From Spectribacter hydrogenoxidans (lineage in GTDB: Bacteria > Pseudomonadota > Gammaproteobacteria > Nevskiales > Salinisphaeraceae), in contig NZ_JAVRIB010000001.1 in NCBI RefSeq assembly GCF_031846275.1, forward strand, positions 124,001 to 188,000: 64,000 bases of DNA, given 5' to 3'. Shown one piece after another: positions 16,815 through 26,062 of the stretch; within the stretch, counting starts at the first letter, position 1, and every line of letters starts with the position of its first letter. Made by a program: the position numbers and the translations under genes. The notes beneath the pieces are model-generated. The model did not search any database, had not been told where the DNA came from, and worked only from the letters and a program-made list of their open reading frames with translations.

Positions 16815-18980
16815 ATGAGCGATGACATCTCCCACATACTCGACGGACTCAATGACGCCCAGCGCGAAGCCGTAGGCGCCCCGCCCGGCCACCGGCTGGT
16901 GCTTGCCGGAGCCGGCTCCGGCAAGACCCGGGTGCTCACCCACCGGGTGGCCTGGCTGATTGAGGTGGAGGGCGTCTCGCCGCAGTCGATTCTGGCGGTG
17001 ACCTTCACCAACAAGGCCGCGCACGAGATGCGCAGCCGCATCGAGCGGCTGGTGCGGGTGCCAGCCTCGACAATGTGGGTGGGCACCTTCCACGGCATCG
17101 CCCACCGCCTGCTGCGCCTGCACTGGCGCGAGGCCAAACTGCCGCAGACCTTCCAGATCATCGACAGCGACGACCAGTACCGGTTGGTACGGCGCACACT
17201 CAAGAATCTGGAACTGGACGAGGCCCGCTGGCCACCCAGGCAAATGCAGGGCTTCATCAACGGCTGCAAGGAGGAGGGACGGCGGCCGCAGCATCTCGCC
17301 GACACCGGGGATTTTGCCCGGGCGCAGATGATCCGCGTCTACACCGCCTACGAAAGCGCGCGCGAATCCGCCGGGCTGGTGGACTTCGCCGAACTGCTGC
17401 TGCGGGCTCACGAGCTGGTGCGCGACGACAGGGAACTGCAGGCCCACTACCGCAAGCGCTTCCGCCATCTGCTGGTGGACGAGTTCCAGGACACCAACAC
17501 CCTGCAGTATGCCTGGATCCGGGTGCTGGCCGGGGACCAGGCGAAGGTGTTCGTGGTCGGCGACGACGACCAGTCGATCTACTCCTGGCGCGGCGCCCGC
17601 GCCGACAACATCGTGCGTTTCGCCGACGACTATCCGGATACGCAGACCATCCGGCTGGAGCAGAACTACCGCTCCACGTCGACCATCCTGTCCGCCGCCA
17701 ACGGCCTGATCCGCCACAACACCGGCCGGCTGGGCAAGGAACTGTGGACCGACGGCGTCGAGGGCGAGCCGATCGACGTCTACGCCGCCTTCAACGAGAT
17801 CGACGAGGCCCAGCACGTGGTCACCCGCATCCGCGGCTGGCTGGACGATGGCGGCGCCCGGTCCGAGGTGGCCATCCTGTATCGCTCCAACGCCCAGTCG
17901 CGGGTGCTGGAGGAGCAGCTCATCCGCGCCGAGATTCCCTACCGCATCTACGGCGGCCAGAAGTTCTTCGAGCGGGCCGAGATCAAGGACGCGATGGCCT
18001 ATCTGCGCCTGATCATGGCCCGGGCCGACGATGCCGCCTTCGAGCGCATCGTCAACACCCCGACGCGCGGCATCGGGGCCTCCACCGTCGACAAGATCCG
18101 CACCCATGCCCGGGCCGAGGCGATGAGCCTCTGGCAGGCGGCCGACGCACTATCCCGTGAGGGCCTGACGGGCCGTGCTGCCAATGCGGTGCGCGCGTTC
18201 CTGACCCTTATCGATGAACTCGATACCGAAGTGACCGACCTCGATCTACGAGAGATGACCGAGGTGGTGATCGATCGGAGCGGCCTGAAGGCCCACCACG
18301 GCAAGGACAAGTCCGAAAAGGGCGAGGCCCGGGTCGAGAACCTCGACGAGCTGGTATCCGCCGCCCGCGGCTTCGTGGCTGACGAAACCGAACCCGGCGA
18401 TGCGCTCACCCAGTTCCTGGCGCATGCGGCGCTGGAGGCCGGCGAGAACCAGGCCGGCGAATGGGACGACTGCGTGCAGCTGATGACCCTGCACGCCGCC
18501 AAGGGGCTGGAATTCCCCCAAGTGTTCCTGGTGGGGCTCGAGGAGGGCCTGTTCCCGCACCAGCGCTCGGTGGAGGACCCCGACGGTCTGGAAGAGGAAC
18601 GGCGGCTGGCCTACGTCGGCATGACCCGGGCGATGCAGCGCCTGCATCTGTCGCACGCGGAACTGCGCCGGCTGCACGGCAGCGAGAACCTGTGCGCGCC
18701 GTCACGCTTCCTGCGCGAGATTCCCGCCGAGTTCCTGCGCGAGATACGGCCCCAGGCCCAGGTCAGCCGGCCGATGTTCGACGGCAGACGCGGCCTGATC
18801 GACACTGGCGCCGGCCCGGACGGCCTCAACCTCGGTCAGCGGGTAGCGCACAAGAAATTCGGCGAGGGCGTGGTGCTGTCGTTCGAGGGCGAGGGCGCCC
18901 GCGCCCGGGTGCAGGTCAACTTCGACGGCGCCGGCAGCAAGTGGCTGATGGCAGGGTACGCGAATCTGCAGCCGCTTTAG
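16815..18980 (+). CDS. uvrD: DNA helicase II UvrD
   Basis: This 721-residue superfamily 1A helicase matches E. coli UvrD in length (720). Walker A is AGAGSGKTR near residue 31, the Walker B motif is in LLVDEFQDTN, and motif III is GDDDQSIYSWRGA. Later motifs are also visible (EQNYRS, LMTLHAAKGLEF, YVGMTRA). The C-terminus has the UvrD-specific Tudor-like region (GQRVAHKKFGEG to KWLMAGYANL) that contacts RNA polymerase, which separates it from Rep and PcrA. It acts in nucleotide excision repair and mismatch repair. The ATG at 16815 aligns with the UvrD N-terminus; an upstream in-frame start at 16794 is not needed. A TACAAT hexamer lies 8 bp before the ATG. Confidence 0.97.
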   Translation: MSDDISHILDGLNDAQREAVGAPPGHRLVLAGAGSGKTRVLTHRVAWLIEVEGVSPQSILAVTFTNKAAHEMRSRIERLVRVPASTMWVGTFHGIAHRLLRLHWREAKLPQTFQIIDSDDQYRLVRRTLKNLELDEARWPPRQMQGFINGCKEEGRRPQHLADTGDFARAQMIRVYTAYESARESAGLVDFAELLLRAHELVRDDRELQAHYRKRFRHLLVDEFQDTNTLQYAWIRVLAGDQAKVFVVGDDDQSIYSWRGARADNIVRFADDYPDTQTIRLEQNYRSTSTILSAANGLIRHNTGRLGKELWTDGVEGEPIDVYAAFNEIDEAQHVVTRIRGWLDDGGARSEVAILYRSNAQSRVLEEQLIRAEIPYRIYGGQKFFERAEIKDAMAYLRLIMARADDAAFERIVNTPTRGIGASTVDKIRTHARAEAMSLWQAADALSREGLTGRAANAVRAFLTLIDELDTEVTDLDLREMTEVVIDRSGLKAHHGKDKSEKGEARVENLDELVSAARGFVADETEPGDALTQFLAHAALEAGENQAGEWDDCVQLMTLHAAKGLEFPQVFLVGLEEGLFPHQRSVEDPDGLEEERRLAYVGMTRAMQRLHLSHAELRRLHGSENLCAPSRFLREIPAEFLREIRPQAQVSRPMFDGRRGLIDTGAGPDGLNLGQRVAHKKFGEGVVLSFEGEGARARVQVNFDGAGSKWLMAGYANLQPL

Positions 18981-19061
18981 CCGCGAATCAGGGGGGCGGC
19001 GGAACACGCAGGGGCGGCCCCATCTGCTAGGTTGATGCGACGCACCGTTTGGGGGAACCAC

Positions 19062-20120
19062 ATGCTGCGCCGCTTTGCGCTGCTCGCACCACTTTTATTA
19101 CTGGCCACCACCGCCACCGCGCAGACCCTGACCGTGGGCACCAAGATTGCGCCGCCCTTCGTGGTCGAGACCAAATCCGGTGAGCTGGGCGGTATCAGCA
19201 TCGATCTGTGGGAACGGCTGGCGGGGGAACTGGGGCTGACCTTCGAGTACCAGCGTACGGACATCGACGGGCTGCTGACCGGACTGCAGAACGGCTCGCT
19301 GGACGTGGCCGTGGGCGCACTGACCATGACTGCCACGCGCGAGCAAGTGATCGATTTCACCCATCCGTTCCACACCACCGGCCTGGCAGTCGCGGTGCAG
19401 CCGGACAGTGCCGGCGCCTGGGGTGCGATCAAGCGATTCGTCTCGATCGAATTCCTGATGGCGGTGCTTGGCCTGCTCGCGCTGCTGCTGGCGGTGGGCC
19501 TGGTGGTCTGGCTGGCCGAACGTCGCGCCAACCCGGATGAATTCGGCGGCAGCCCCGCCCGGGGCCTGGGCAACGGCCTGTGGTGGGCAGCGGTCACCAT
19601 GACTACCGTCGGCTATGGCGACAAGTCCCCGCGTACGCTGGCCGGGCGCGTCGTCGGGCTGGTCTGGATGTTCGCCGCCATCATCCTGATTTCAGGGTTC
19701 ACCGCGGCCATCGCGACTTCGCTGACGGTTGGCCAGCTTGCCACCCGTATCGACAACGTGGACGATCTGCGCCGGATGGCGGTGACCACGGTGGCCGGCA
19801 CCTCCAGCGCCGCGGCGCTGGACGCCCGCGGCATCGGTTACTACCCGACGGATGACATCGACAGCGGCCTGGCGGAACTGGCCGCGGAGCGCACCGAGGC
19901 GGTGGTCTACGACGCCCCCATCCTGCAGTACGTGGCCAACAACGAGTACCCGCGGCGCACCACGGTGCTGCCGCTGCGCTTCGAGCGCCAGGAATACGCG
20001 CTGGCCGTGACCCAGGACAGCCCGCTGCGGGAACGGCTCAACCAGCGCATCCTGGAGATCGTAAACCAGCCGGCATGGGCCAGAACCGTACGGTCGTATC
20101 TCGGTGCCGGCGAGCCATAG
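19062..20120 (+). CDS. GluR0-like prokaryotic glutamate-receptor potassium channel
   Basis: This 352-residue protein has a signal peptide (1-20) and then a periplasmic amino-acid-binding domain that is split in two, as in ionotropic glutamate receptors. Lobe 1 spans about 22-115 and 232-350. Inserted between its parts are a first membrane helix (131-152), a pore loop with the potassium selectivity filter TVGYGD (182-187) and a second helix (198-222). Lobe 1 carries IDLWERLAGELGL and FTHPFHTTGLAV; lobe 2 carries the VVYDAPILQY block with the ligand Asp. The architecture is that of GluR0, a glutamate-gated potassium channel. The ATG at 19062 follows GGGGGAA; a TTG at 19032 is less likely. It stands alone after uvrD. 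Confidence 0.88.
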   Translation: MLRRFALLAPLLLLATTATAQTLTVGTKIAPPFVVETKSGELGGISIDLWERLAGELGLTFEYQRTDIDGLLTGLQNGSLDVAVGALTMTATREQVIDFTHPFHTTGLAVAVQPDSAGAWGAIKRFVSIEFLMAVLGLLALLLAVGLVVWLAERRANPDEFGGSPARGLGNGLWWAAVTMTTVGYGDKSPRTLAGRVVGLVWMFAAIILISGFTAAIATSLTVGQLATRIDNVDDLRRMAVTTVAGTSSAAALDARGIGYYPTDDIDSGLAELAAERTEAVVYDAPILQYVANNEYPRRTTVLPLRFERQEYALAVTQDSPLRERLNQRILEIVNQPAWARTVRSYLGAGEP

Positions 20121-20135
20121 GAATCCGGCGGCGCC

Positions 20136-20777
20136 TTAACCCTTGACCCGCATCACCAGGGTATCGATGCCCTTCTCGTCGAGCTTGCGCAGGGTGGCGT
20201 TGAGCCGCTCCGCACCGTCCAGCGTCTGCGTGCGGACGCGGTAGACCGTGCGACCTGATTCCAGCCGCACCTCCTCGATGGTCGATTCGATGCCCAGCAG
20301 AGCCAGTCCCGCCTTGCGGCGGTCGGCGTCGTCGTGATTGGAGAAGGAACCCACCTGAATGATGTAGCGGCCGGGCTGCTCCACCTTGCGGGTAGTGGTC
20401 TGGCTGCGCTCAGTGTCACCACCGGTGTATTCCTCCTCGGGAATCACCACCTCGTAGTTGGGCAGCATTTCGTAGAACGCGAAACGCGGAGACTGCTCCT
20501 TCGCCGGTTCATCGGCTGACGTCGGCTCGTCGGCCTGACCGGCGCTGCCAGCGGCGGGAATCTCGATGCCGGCCACCTTCAGACCGCTGCTGCCCGCGGG
20601 CCGGCCGAACACATAAATCCCCGCGGCCGCGGTCAGGCCGATGCACAACCCGCAGAACAGCCACACCCACCCGGGAATGCCGGCGGCACGGCTGGTGCGC
20701 TTGCGCTTGGCCGCCGGCCGTCTGCGGGGTTTGCTGCCGCCCTTGCTGCTGCGGGTTTTCGCGTAGTCCCGCGCCAT
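20136..20777 (-). CDS. SPOR-domain cell-division-type protein (FtsN-like)
   Basis: This 213-residue bitopic protein has a strongly basic cytoplasmic N-terminus (residues 1-35), a membrane helix at about 37-56, a linker rich in Ala, Glu and Pro, and a SPOR domain from about 138 to the end (GRYIIQVGSFSNHDDADRRK). SPOR domains bind denuded septal peptidoglycan, so the protein should sit at the division site. It lies directly after argS, an arrangement common in Gammaproteobacteria. Its ATG overlaps the argS stop as TAATG, so translation is coupled. True FtsN identity needs the short essential periplasmic helix, which cannot be recognised here. Confidence 0.9.
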   Translation of the reverse strand: MARDYAKTRSSKGGSKPRRRPAAKRKRTSRAAGIPGWVWLFCGLCIGLTAAAGIYVFGRPAGSSGLKVAGIEIPAAGSAGQADEPTSADEPAKEQSPRFAFYEMLPNYEVVIPEEEYTGGDTERSQTTTRKVEQPGRYIIQVGSFSNHDDADRRKAGLALLGIESTIEEVRLESGRTVYRVRTQTLDGAERLNATLRKLDEKGIDTLVMRVKG

Positions 20778-22519
20778 TACATCACCTCCGGACTGTTCAC
20801 CCCGAGCAGCGCGAGGCCGTTGGCCAGCACCTGACGGGTGGCCTGGACCAGCGCCAGCCGGGCGTTGCGCAGGGCCGCGTCCTCGACCAGGAACGGGTGG
20901 GCGTTGTAGTAGCTGTGGAAGGCATCGGCAACCTCGCGCAGGAAGTGGGCCAGCGTATGCGGCGCGTAACCCAGCGCAGCCGCTTCCACCACTTCCGGGA
21001 ACCGCGACAGCTCGGTGAGCAACCGCTGCTCATGATCCGCTTCCAACCGGGCAAGATCGGCGGTGTCCGGTTCGAATTGCTCACCGCGATCCGCAAGCTG
21101 GCGCATCACGCTGCAGACCCGGGCATGGGCATACTGAATGTAGTAGACCGGGTTGTCGTTGGACTGCGACTTGGCCAGTTCCAGGTCGAAATCCAGATGC
21201 TGCTCGTTGGAGCGCATGACATAGAAGTAACGGGTGGCATCCACGCCGACCTCGTCGCGCAGCTCCCGCAGGGTCACGTACTGACCGGCGCGGGTGGACA
21301 TGGGCAGCTTCTCCGCGCCGCGATAGAGGATGGCGAACTGCACCAGCTGCACCGCCAGCCGGTCGGCTTCCCCGGTCAGCGCCTGGACGGCCGCCTGCAC
21401 CCGCGGCACGTAACCGTGATGGTCGGCGCCCCAGATATCGACCAGCCGGTCAAAGCCGCGATCCAGCTTGTTCAGGTGATAGGCGATGTCGGCAGCGAAA
21501 TAGGTATGGGTGCCACTGGCGCGTACCAGCACCCGATCCTTTTCGTCGCCGAAGCGGGAGGAGGCGAACCAGGTGGCGCCTTCTTCGTCGTAGGTATGAC
21601 CGGCCACGCGCAGACGCTCGAGCGCGCTGGCCACCGCACCGTCATCCACCAGCGAGCGTTCCGAAAACCAGCGGTCGAAAGACACTCCGAAGGCTGCCAA
21701 ATCATCGGCAATGTCAGCCAGCTGCTCATCCAGGATCACCGCCAGAAGCTGGCGGAAACCATCCTCGCCCACCAGCTCGCGGGCGCGGGTGATGATGGCA
21801 TCCAGATAGGCATCCCGATCCCCGCCGGCATCGACGTCCGGCGGCAGGTCAGCGAGTACCTCGCCCACCGCATGGCGAAACGCATCCCCCTGCTCGGCGG
21901 CCAGCTGCTCGGCCGCGGTCTGCACGTAATCCCCCTGGTAGGCGCCGGCCGGGAAGGGCAGCTCCTCACCGCGATACTGCAGGTACCGGCACCACAGCGA
22001 CATCGCCAGGATGTCCATCTGGCGGCCGGCGTCGTTGACGTAGTACTCGCGGTGCACGTCGAATCCGACCGCGGTCAGCAACCGGGCCACGCAATCGCCG
22101 TAAGCCGCGCCGCGGCCGTGGCCCACGTGCAGCGGCCCGGTCGGATTGGCCGACACGAACTCGACCATCACCCGGCTGCCGGCGCCGCTGCGGCTCCGGC
22201 CATAGTCGGCCCCGGCCGTCAGAATATCCGGCACCACCTGACGGAAGGCCGCCGGCGCCAGACGGAAATTGATAAAGCCCGGACCGGCGATCTCGACGCC
22301 GGCGATCCGGTCCGACGCTGGCAACGCCGCCACGATGGCCTCGGCAATCTGGCGCGGCGCCCGGCGGGCCGGTTTGGCCAGCGTCATGGCAAGGTTGCTG
22401 GCGAAATCGCCGTGGGCGGGGTCGCGAGTGCGCTCGACGTGCGGCGCGTCGGGCGTGGTCACGTCGGGCAAGGCGCGGGCGGCCGCCTCGGCGAGCATCT
22501 GCTGGATCAGGGTCTTCAA
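20777..22519 (-). CDS. argS: Arginine--tRNA ligase
   Basis: This 580-residue class I aminoacyl-tRNA synthetase matches the family length. The N-terminal Add1 domain is followed by the HIGH-type motif HVGHGRGAA and the KMSKS-equivalent PMSTRAG; the C-terminal anticodon-binding domain ends in NARLALVQATRQVLANGLALLG. Other ArgS blocks include VNDAGRQMDILA and DIWGADHHGYV. It charges tRNA-Arg in the cytoplasm. The start is the ATG at 22519. The SPOR-domain gene follows directly with overlapping stop and start. Confidence 0.97.
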   Translation of the reverse strand: MKTLIQQMLAEAAARALPDVTTPDAPHVERTRDPAHGDFASNLAMTLAKPARRAPRQIAEAIVAALPASDRIAGVEIAGPGFINFRLAPAAFRQVVPDILTAGADYGRSRSGAGSRVMVEFVSANPTGPLHVGHGRGAAYGDCVARLLTAVGFDVHREYYVNDAGRQMDILAMSLWCRYLQYRGEELPFPAGAYQGDYVQTAAEQLAAEQGDAFRHAVGEVLADLPPDVDAGGDRDAYLDAIITRARELVGEDGFRQLLAVILDEQLADIADDLAAFGVSFDRWFSERSLVDDGAVASALERLRVAGHTYDEEGATWFASSRFGDEKDRVLVRASGTHTYFAADIAYHLNKLDRGFDRLVDIWGADHHGYVPRVQAAVQALTGEADRLAVQLVQFAILYRGAEKLPMSTRAGQYVTLRELRDEVGVDATRYFYVMRSNEQHLDFDLELAKSQSNDNPVYYIQYAHARVCSVMRQLADRGEQFEPDTADLARLEADHEQRLLTELSRFPEVVEAAALGYAPHTLAHFLREVADAFHSYYNAHPFLVEDAALRNARLALVQATRQVLANGLALLGVNSPEVM

Positions 22520-22582
22520 GGTGTCGGGCCAACCGGGGGGTGCGCAAGGGGCGCGTAAGTGTAACGGGTGGCCGTGGGGCTG

Positions 22583-23419
22583 TTAACCGTTGGTGGCGCG
22601 GGCTTCCAGCAACTCGAAGAACCGGCCGGTCTCCGGTACCGGCAGGCCGCCGTTATCCAGCGCCGCCACATCCACCACCTGCGCATCCGTGAAACCGGCC
22701 TGTTCCAGCGCGGCCGCAGCGTCCTGCTCGTGCTCGAACAACCGGTCGCCGAAATCCCCGCCGGTGAGCTGACCCAGCATCCGCAGGAATAGCGGCACCG
22801 CCAGGCCCAGGGAGCGGGCGCGGGCCCGCGGGTTGATGTCGGTGAGATAGGTGCCGCCGCCGAAGCCGCTCAGCAACACGTGGAGATTGGCCCAGGCCCG
22901 CGGCTTGTCGGCAAAGCCGAGGTAATCGGTCACCCCCTCGGTGATCGCCATCGCGGTGCCGCGCGCATGGCCGGCGGCGGTCCGCAGGCTGTCGCCGAAG
23001 TCGTCGGCCAGCAGATCGGCCGGGACCAACCGGTAGTTGGCGGGCAAGTCGAGCCCCGCCAGCCGGCGACGCTTGGCCACCACCATGCCCGGCAGGTCGG
23101 CCTCCACCACCCGCATGGCCGGAAAGGCCCGGGCCAGCGTCAGCCCGCGGGCCGACAGGCCGGCGCCCACGTCGAACAGCAGATCCGGCGACTGCTGGCG
23201 GATGCGCTGGCCGATCCAGTGATGCCGCAGCCGCAGGAAGGCCAGAAAATGCCCCGCCGGCTGGCCCAGCCAGCGCATCGGCATCAGCCCGAGCCGCAAG
23301 GCGTCATACCCGACGCGACCGGTCCAGGTATCGAAGGCCTCGGCGCCGGGAAAGCCGGCACGCCGCCAGGTCTGGGCGGTCACGTGGGCGGTGGGGGCGA
23401 TGCGCGGGTTGCCAGTCAA
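22583..23419 (-). CDS. Class I SAM-dependent methyltransferase (leucine carboxyl methyltransferase-like)
   Basis: This 278-residue protein has an AdoMet-binding Rossmann core: DVGAGLSARGL is the glycine-rich motif I, VVEADLP carries the acidic ribose-binding residue, and AITEGVTDYL is a later core strand. The pattern (DVGAG-S-RG, then TEG-xxYL) resembles the leucine-carboxyl/polyketide O-methyltransferase group. The substrate is unknown. The start is TTG at 23419, overlapping the priA stop, with AGGA 6 bp upstream, so it is translationally coupled to priA. A later in-frame GTG at 23383 would remove 12 residues. Confidence 0.8.
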   Translation of the reverse strand: MTGNPRIAPTAHVTAQTWRRAGFPGAEAFDTWTGRVGYDALRLGLMPMRWLGQPAGHFLAFLRLRHHWIGQRIRQQSPDLLFDVGAGLSARGLTLARAFPAMRVVEADLPGMVVAKRRRLAGLDLPANYRLVPADLLADDFGDSLRTAAGHARGTAMAITEGVTDYLGFADKPRAWANLHVLLSGFGGGTYLTDINPRARARSLGLAVPLFLRMLGQLTGGDFGDRLFEHEQDAAAALEQAGFTDAQVVDVAALDNGGLPVPETGRFFELLEARATNG

Positions 23420-25602
23420 ATCAGTTCCTGCGGGTCGACGTCTACCGACCAGCGTACCCGACGGGCCTCGCGCAGACCGCCGGCCGCCGGCAGCCAGGCC
23501 CGCAGGAAGCGGTGCAGCGGTGCCCGGCTGGCGGCGTGAATCAGCAGGTGCGCCCGGAAACGGCCGGCGCGGCGTTCCAGCGGCGCCGGCGCCGGGCCCC
23601 AGATCGCCACCGCTTCTTCAGCCGAGGACGAGGCCAGACCGGCGGCCGCGGCAAGAAAGCGGGTAGGCGCGTCGGCATCGGGGGCCTCGGCCTGCACCAG
23701 GGCGAGATGGCCGTAGGGCGGCAATCCGGCGGACTCGCGCTCGGCCAGGGCTGCGTTGGCGAAGGCGTCATACCCGGATCGCACCAGCGTGCCCAGCAGC
23801 GGGTGATCGGGATGGCGGGTCTGGAGCAGCACCTCGCCCGGGCGCTCGCCGCGGCCGGCACGGCCGGCGACCTGGGTCACCAGTTGCGCCATGCGCTCGA
23901 ACGCGCGGAAATCGGCGGAAAAAAGGCCGTGATCGGCGTTGATCACGCCGACAAATGTCAGGGCCGGAAAATCATGGCCCTTGGCCAGCATCTGGGTGCC
24001 CACCAGCACGTCGGTGGTGCCGGCGGCAACGCTGGCGAGCATGCGTTCCAGACTGCCCCGGCGGGCGGTGGTGTCGCGGTCGAAGCGGGCGATCCGGGCA
24101 GCGGGCAATCGCGATCGCAGGGCGGCGGCCACCCGCTCGGTCCCCTCGCCCACGGCGATCAGCGTTTCGCCGCCGCAGCCCTCGCACTGCGGCGGCGCCG
24201 GGCGGGCCGCGCCGCAGTGGTGACAGCGCAGATGCCGGCCGCCCCGGTGCAAGGTCATGCCGGTATCGCAGCGCCGGCAGGGGGCGATCCAGCCGCAGTC
24301 ATGGCAGATCATGGCCGGGGCGAACCCGCGACGATTGACGAACAGCAACGCCTGGCCGCCGGCCTCGACATGCTCGTGAACGCGCGCCAGCAGCGGTCGC
24401 GATAGCCCCTCCTCCAGCGGCCGGCTGCGCACGTCCAGCAACTGGATCGCCGGCGCCGATGCCCCAGTGGCGCGCGTGGCCAGGCGGGCATGCCGATAGC
24501 GTCCGGCCAGGGCGTTGTGCAGGGTTTCCAGCGCCGGGGTAGCCGAGCCCAGCAGGATCGGCACGTCCAGCTGCTGCGCCCGGCGGATCGCCACGTCCCG
24601 GGCCGAGTAACGCAGGCCATCCTGCTGCTTGAACGAGGCGTCGTGCTCCTCGTCGATGACGATCAGCCCCAGATCCGGCAGCGGCGTGAATACCGCCGAG
24701 CGGGTGCCGAGCACGATCGCCGGTCCGCCGGCCCGGGCCGCCAGCCAGCCCTCGAGCCGCTGCACCGCGGTCATGCCCGAATGCAGCACGATCAGCCGGC
24801 CGCCCACGCGGTCGCCGAAGCGGGCCACCAGCTGGGGCGTGAGCCCGATTTCCGGCACCAGCACCAGTGCCTGTCGCCCTTGCTGCAGCGTCGCCTGCAG
24901 CAACTGCAGGTAGACCTCGGTCTTGCCGCTGCCGGTCACGCCCTGCAGCAGGGTGACGGCGAAACCTCCGGGGTCGGCGTTGATGGTGTCGAGCGCGCAG
25001 GCCTGGTCCGTCGTCAACGGCGGGCCGGGACGGGGCTCGGGCGGCTGCGCCGGGGGGTCACAATGCTCGATCAGCCCCTGTTCGGTCAGGCGCGCCAGAA
25101 CGGGGGTTGCCCGGGGCAGCAGGCTGCGCAATGCGGATTCGGGATACCCATCCGGCGCCGCCGCAAGCTGTTCCAGCAACTGACGCTGGCGCGCCGCCCG
25201 TGGCGGTGCGTCGGTGAGAACCCGTCGGCCTTCACCTGAGAGACGCCAGTGGATAGCGGCCGGGCGCCGCGCGGGCTCGCCGCGACGCAACAGAACCGGT
25301 AGGGCGGTTGTCACGGTTTCGCCCAGCGCATGGTGGTAGTAGCGGGCGGTCCACTCGAGCAGGTCGCGCAGATCCGGGCCGAGCAGCGGCGTGTCGTCTA
25401 TGACCTCGTCAATAGGGCGCAGTCGCGCCGTGTCCACCGCCGCCTTCGCAGCGGTACCGACGACCAGCCCGATCAACCTCCGACGGCCGAAACTCACGCG
25501 CACCCGGCCCCCGATGACCGGTGACGGCCCGCTCGCGGGAGGCAGATAATCGAAAGCGCCGTGCACCGGGGTGGGCACGGCCACACGGATGACGCCGGAC
25601 AT
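23416..25602 (-). CDS. priA: Primosomal protein N' (replication restart helicase PriA)
   Basis: This 728-residue helicase has Walker A GVTGSGKTE, the DEAH-type motif VIDEEHD followed by FKQQDGLRYS, and a zinc-binding insert with eight Cys (CHDC, CRRC, CHHC, CEGC). The N-terminal 3'-DNA-binding domain begins VAVPTPVHGAFDYLPP. PriA rebuilds replication forks after arrest by recognising branched DNA and loading the replicative helicase. The ATG at 25602 is chosen because the conserved N-terminus follows within a few residues; the frame is open upstream to 25656. A consensus DnaA box lies 34 bp upstream of the start. Confidence 0.96.
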   Translation of the reverse strand: MSGVIRVAVPTPVHGAFDYLPPASGPSPVIGGRVRVSFGRRRLIGLVVGTAAKAAVDTARLRPIDEVIDDTPLLGPDLRDLLEWTARYYHHALGETVTTALPVLLRRGEPARRPAAIHWRLSGEGRRVLTDAPPRAARQRQLLEQLAAAPDGYPESALRSLLPRATPVLARLTEQGLIEHCDPPAQPPEPRPGPPLTTDQACALDTINADPGGFAVTLLQGVTGSGKTEVYLQLLQATLQQGRQALVLVPEIGLTPQLVARFGDRVGGRLIVLHSGMTAVQRLEGWLAARAGGPAIVLGTRSAVFTPLPDLGLIVIDEEHDASFKQQDGLRYSARDVAIRRAQQLDVPILLGSATPALETLHNALAGRYRHARLATRATGASAPAIQLLDVRSRPLEEGLSRPLLARVHEHVEAGGQALLFVNRRGFAPAMICHDCGWIAPCRRCDTGMTLHRGGRHLRCHHCGAARPAPPQCEGCGGETLIAVGEGTERVAAALRSRLPAARIARFDRDTTARRGSLERMLASVAAGTTDVLVGTQMLAKGHDFPALTFVGVINADHGLFSADFRAFERMAQLVTQVAGRAGRGERPGEVLLQTRHPDHPLLGTLVRSGYDAFANAALAERESAGLPPYGHLALVQAEAPDADAPTRFLAAAAGLASSSAEEAVAIWGPAPAPLERRAGRFRAHLLIHAASRAPLHRFLRAWLPAAGGLREARRVRWSVDVDPQELI

Positions 25603-25635
25603 GAGCCAAGTGTAGACCAGGCCCGGGCCAACGGT

Positions 25636-25830
25636 TGTGGATAACTTTGGGGACAAACGGCGGACGCATCGCGCGATTTGCGGAACCTATCTTTTTCTAT
25701 TGCGGCGATATAGAAAGGCTATTTATATTTTTTCTTTTTAAATCATATAGATAAAAGCCTCCAATAGAATTCCGACGACTGCACTGCCTTGAGGGCCCTA
25801 AACCTGCCACCGCACTGGAAATGTGCATAA
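25636..25830. promoter_or_regulatory. AT-rich intergenic region with two DnaA-box matches
   Basis: The priA to 26063 gap is about 460 bp and holds no credible gene. TTATCCACA, the perfect DnaA-box consensus, is on the minus strand at 25636-25644, and TTATGCACA, a TTATNCACA match, is at 25822-25830 in the same orientation. Between them, roughly 25685-25770, is the most AT-rich stretch of this GC-rich window. It has runs of T and A and two imperfect hairpins, one built on tttctat/atagaaa and one flanked by ggct and agcc. This could be a DnaA-controlled promoter region for priA, a transcription end structure, or an origin-like unwinding region. Two boxes alone do not prove an origin. Confidence 0.4.
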
Positions 25831-26062
25831 CTCTGACCGGGCGACGATAAACCCTTGGTTGCGCGGAGAAAAAAATCGAACGGTAGATCGTGCCGATCAA
25901 CTTGGTGCCGGCGCCCCATCGCCCCCTGAATCGGGGCGGTTCCGGGCATCATCGGAGCGTGATATAAGCGTGGTTACCGCTTGAGGTGACACCCGCAACA
26001 ACGGCTCGACCGTGCAGCGGGTAACGGGGGCACGCTTACCGGATTCTTTCAGGGAGACAATC

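Noticed and set aside
25697..25952. Small antisense frames in the priA to 26063 gap
   Set aside because: No Shine-Dalgarno, no recognisable domain and very different composition; treated as noncoding.
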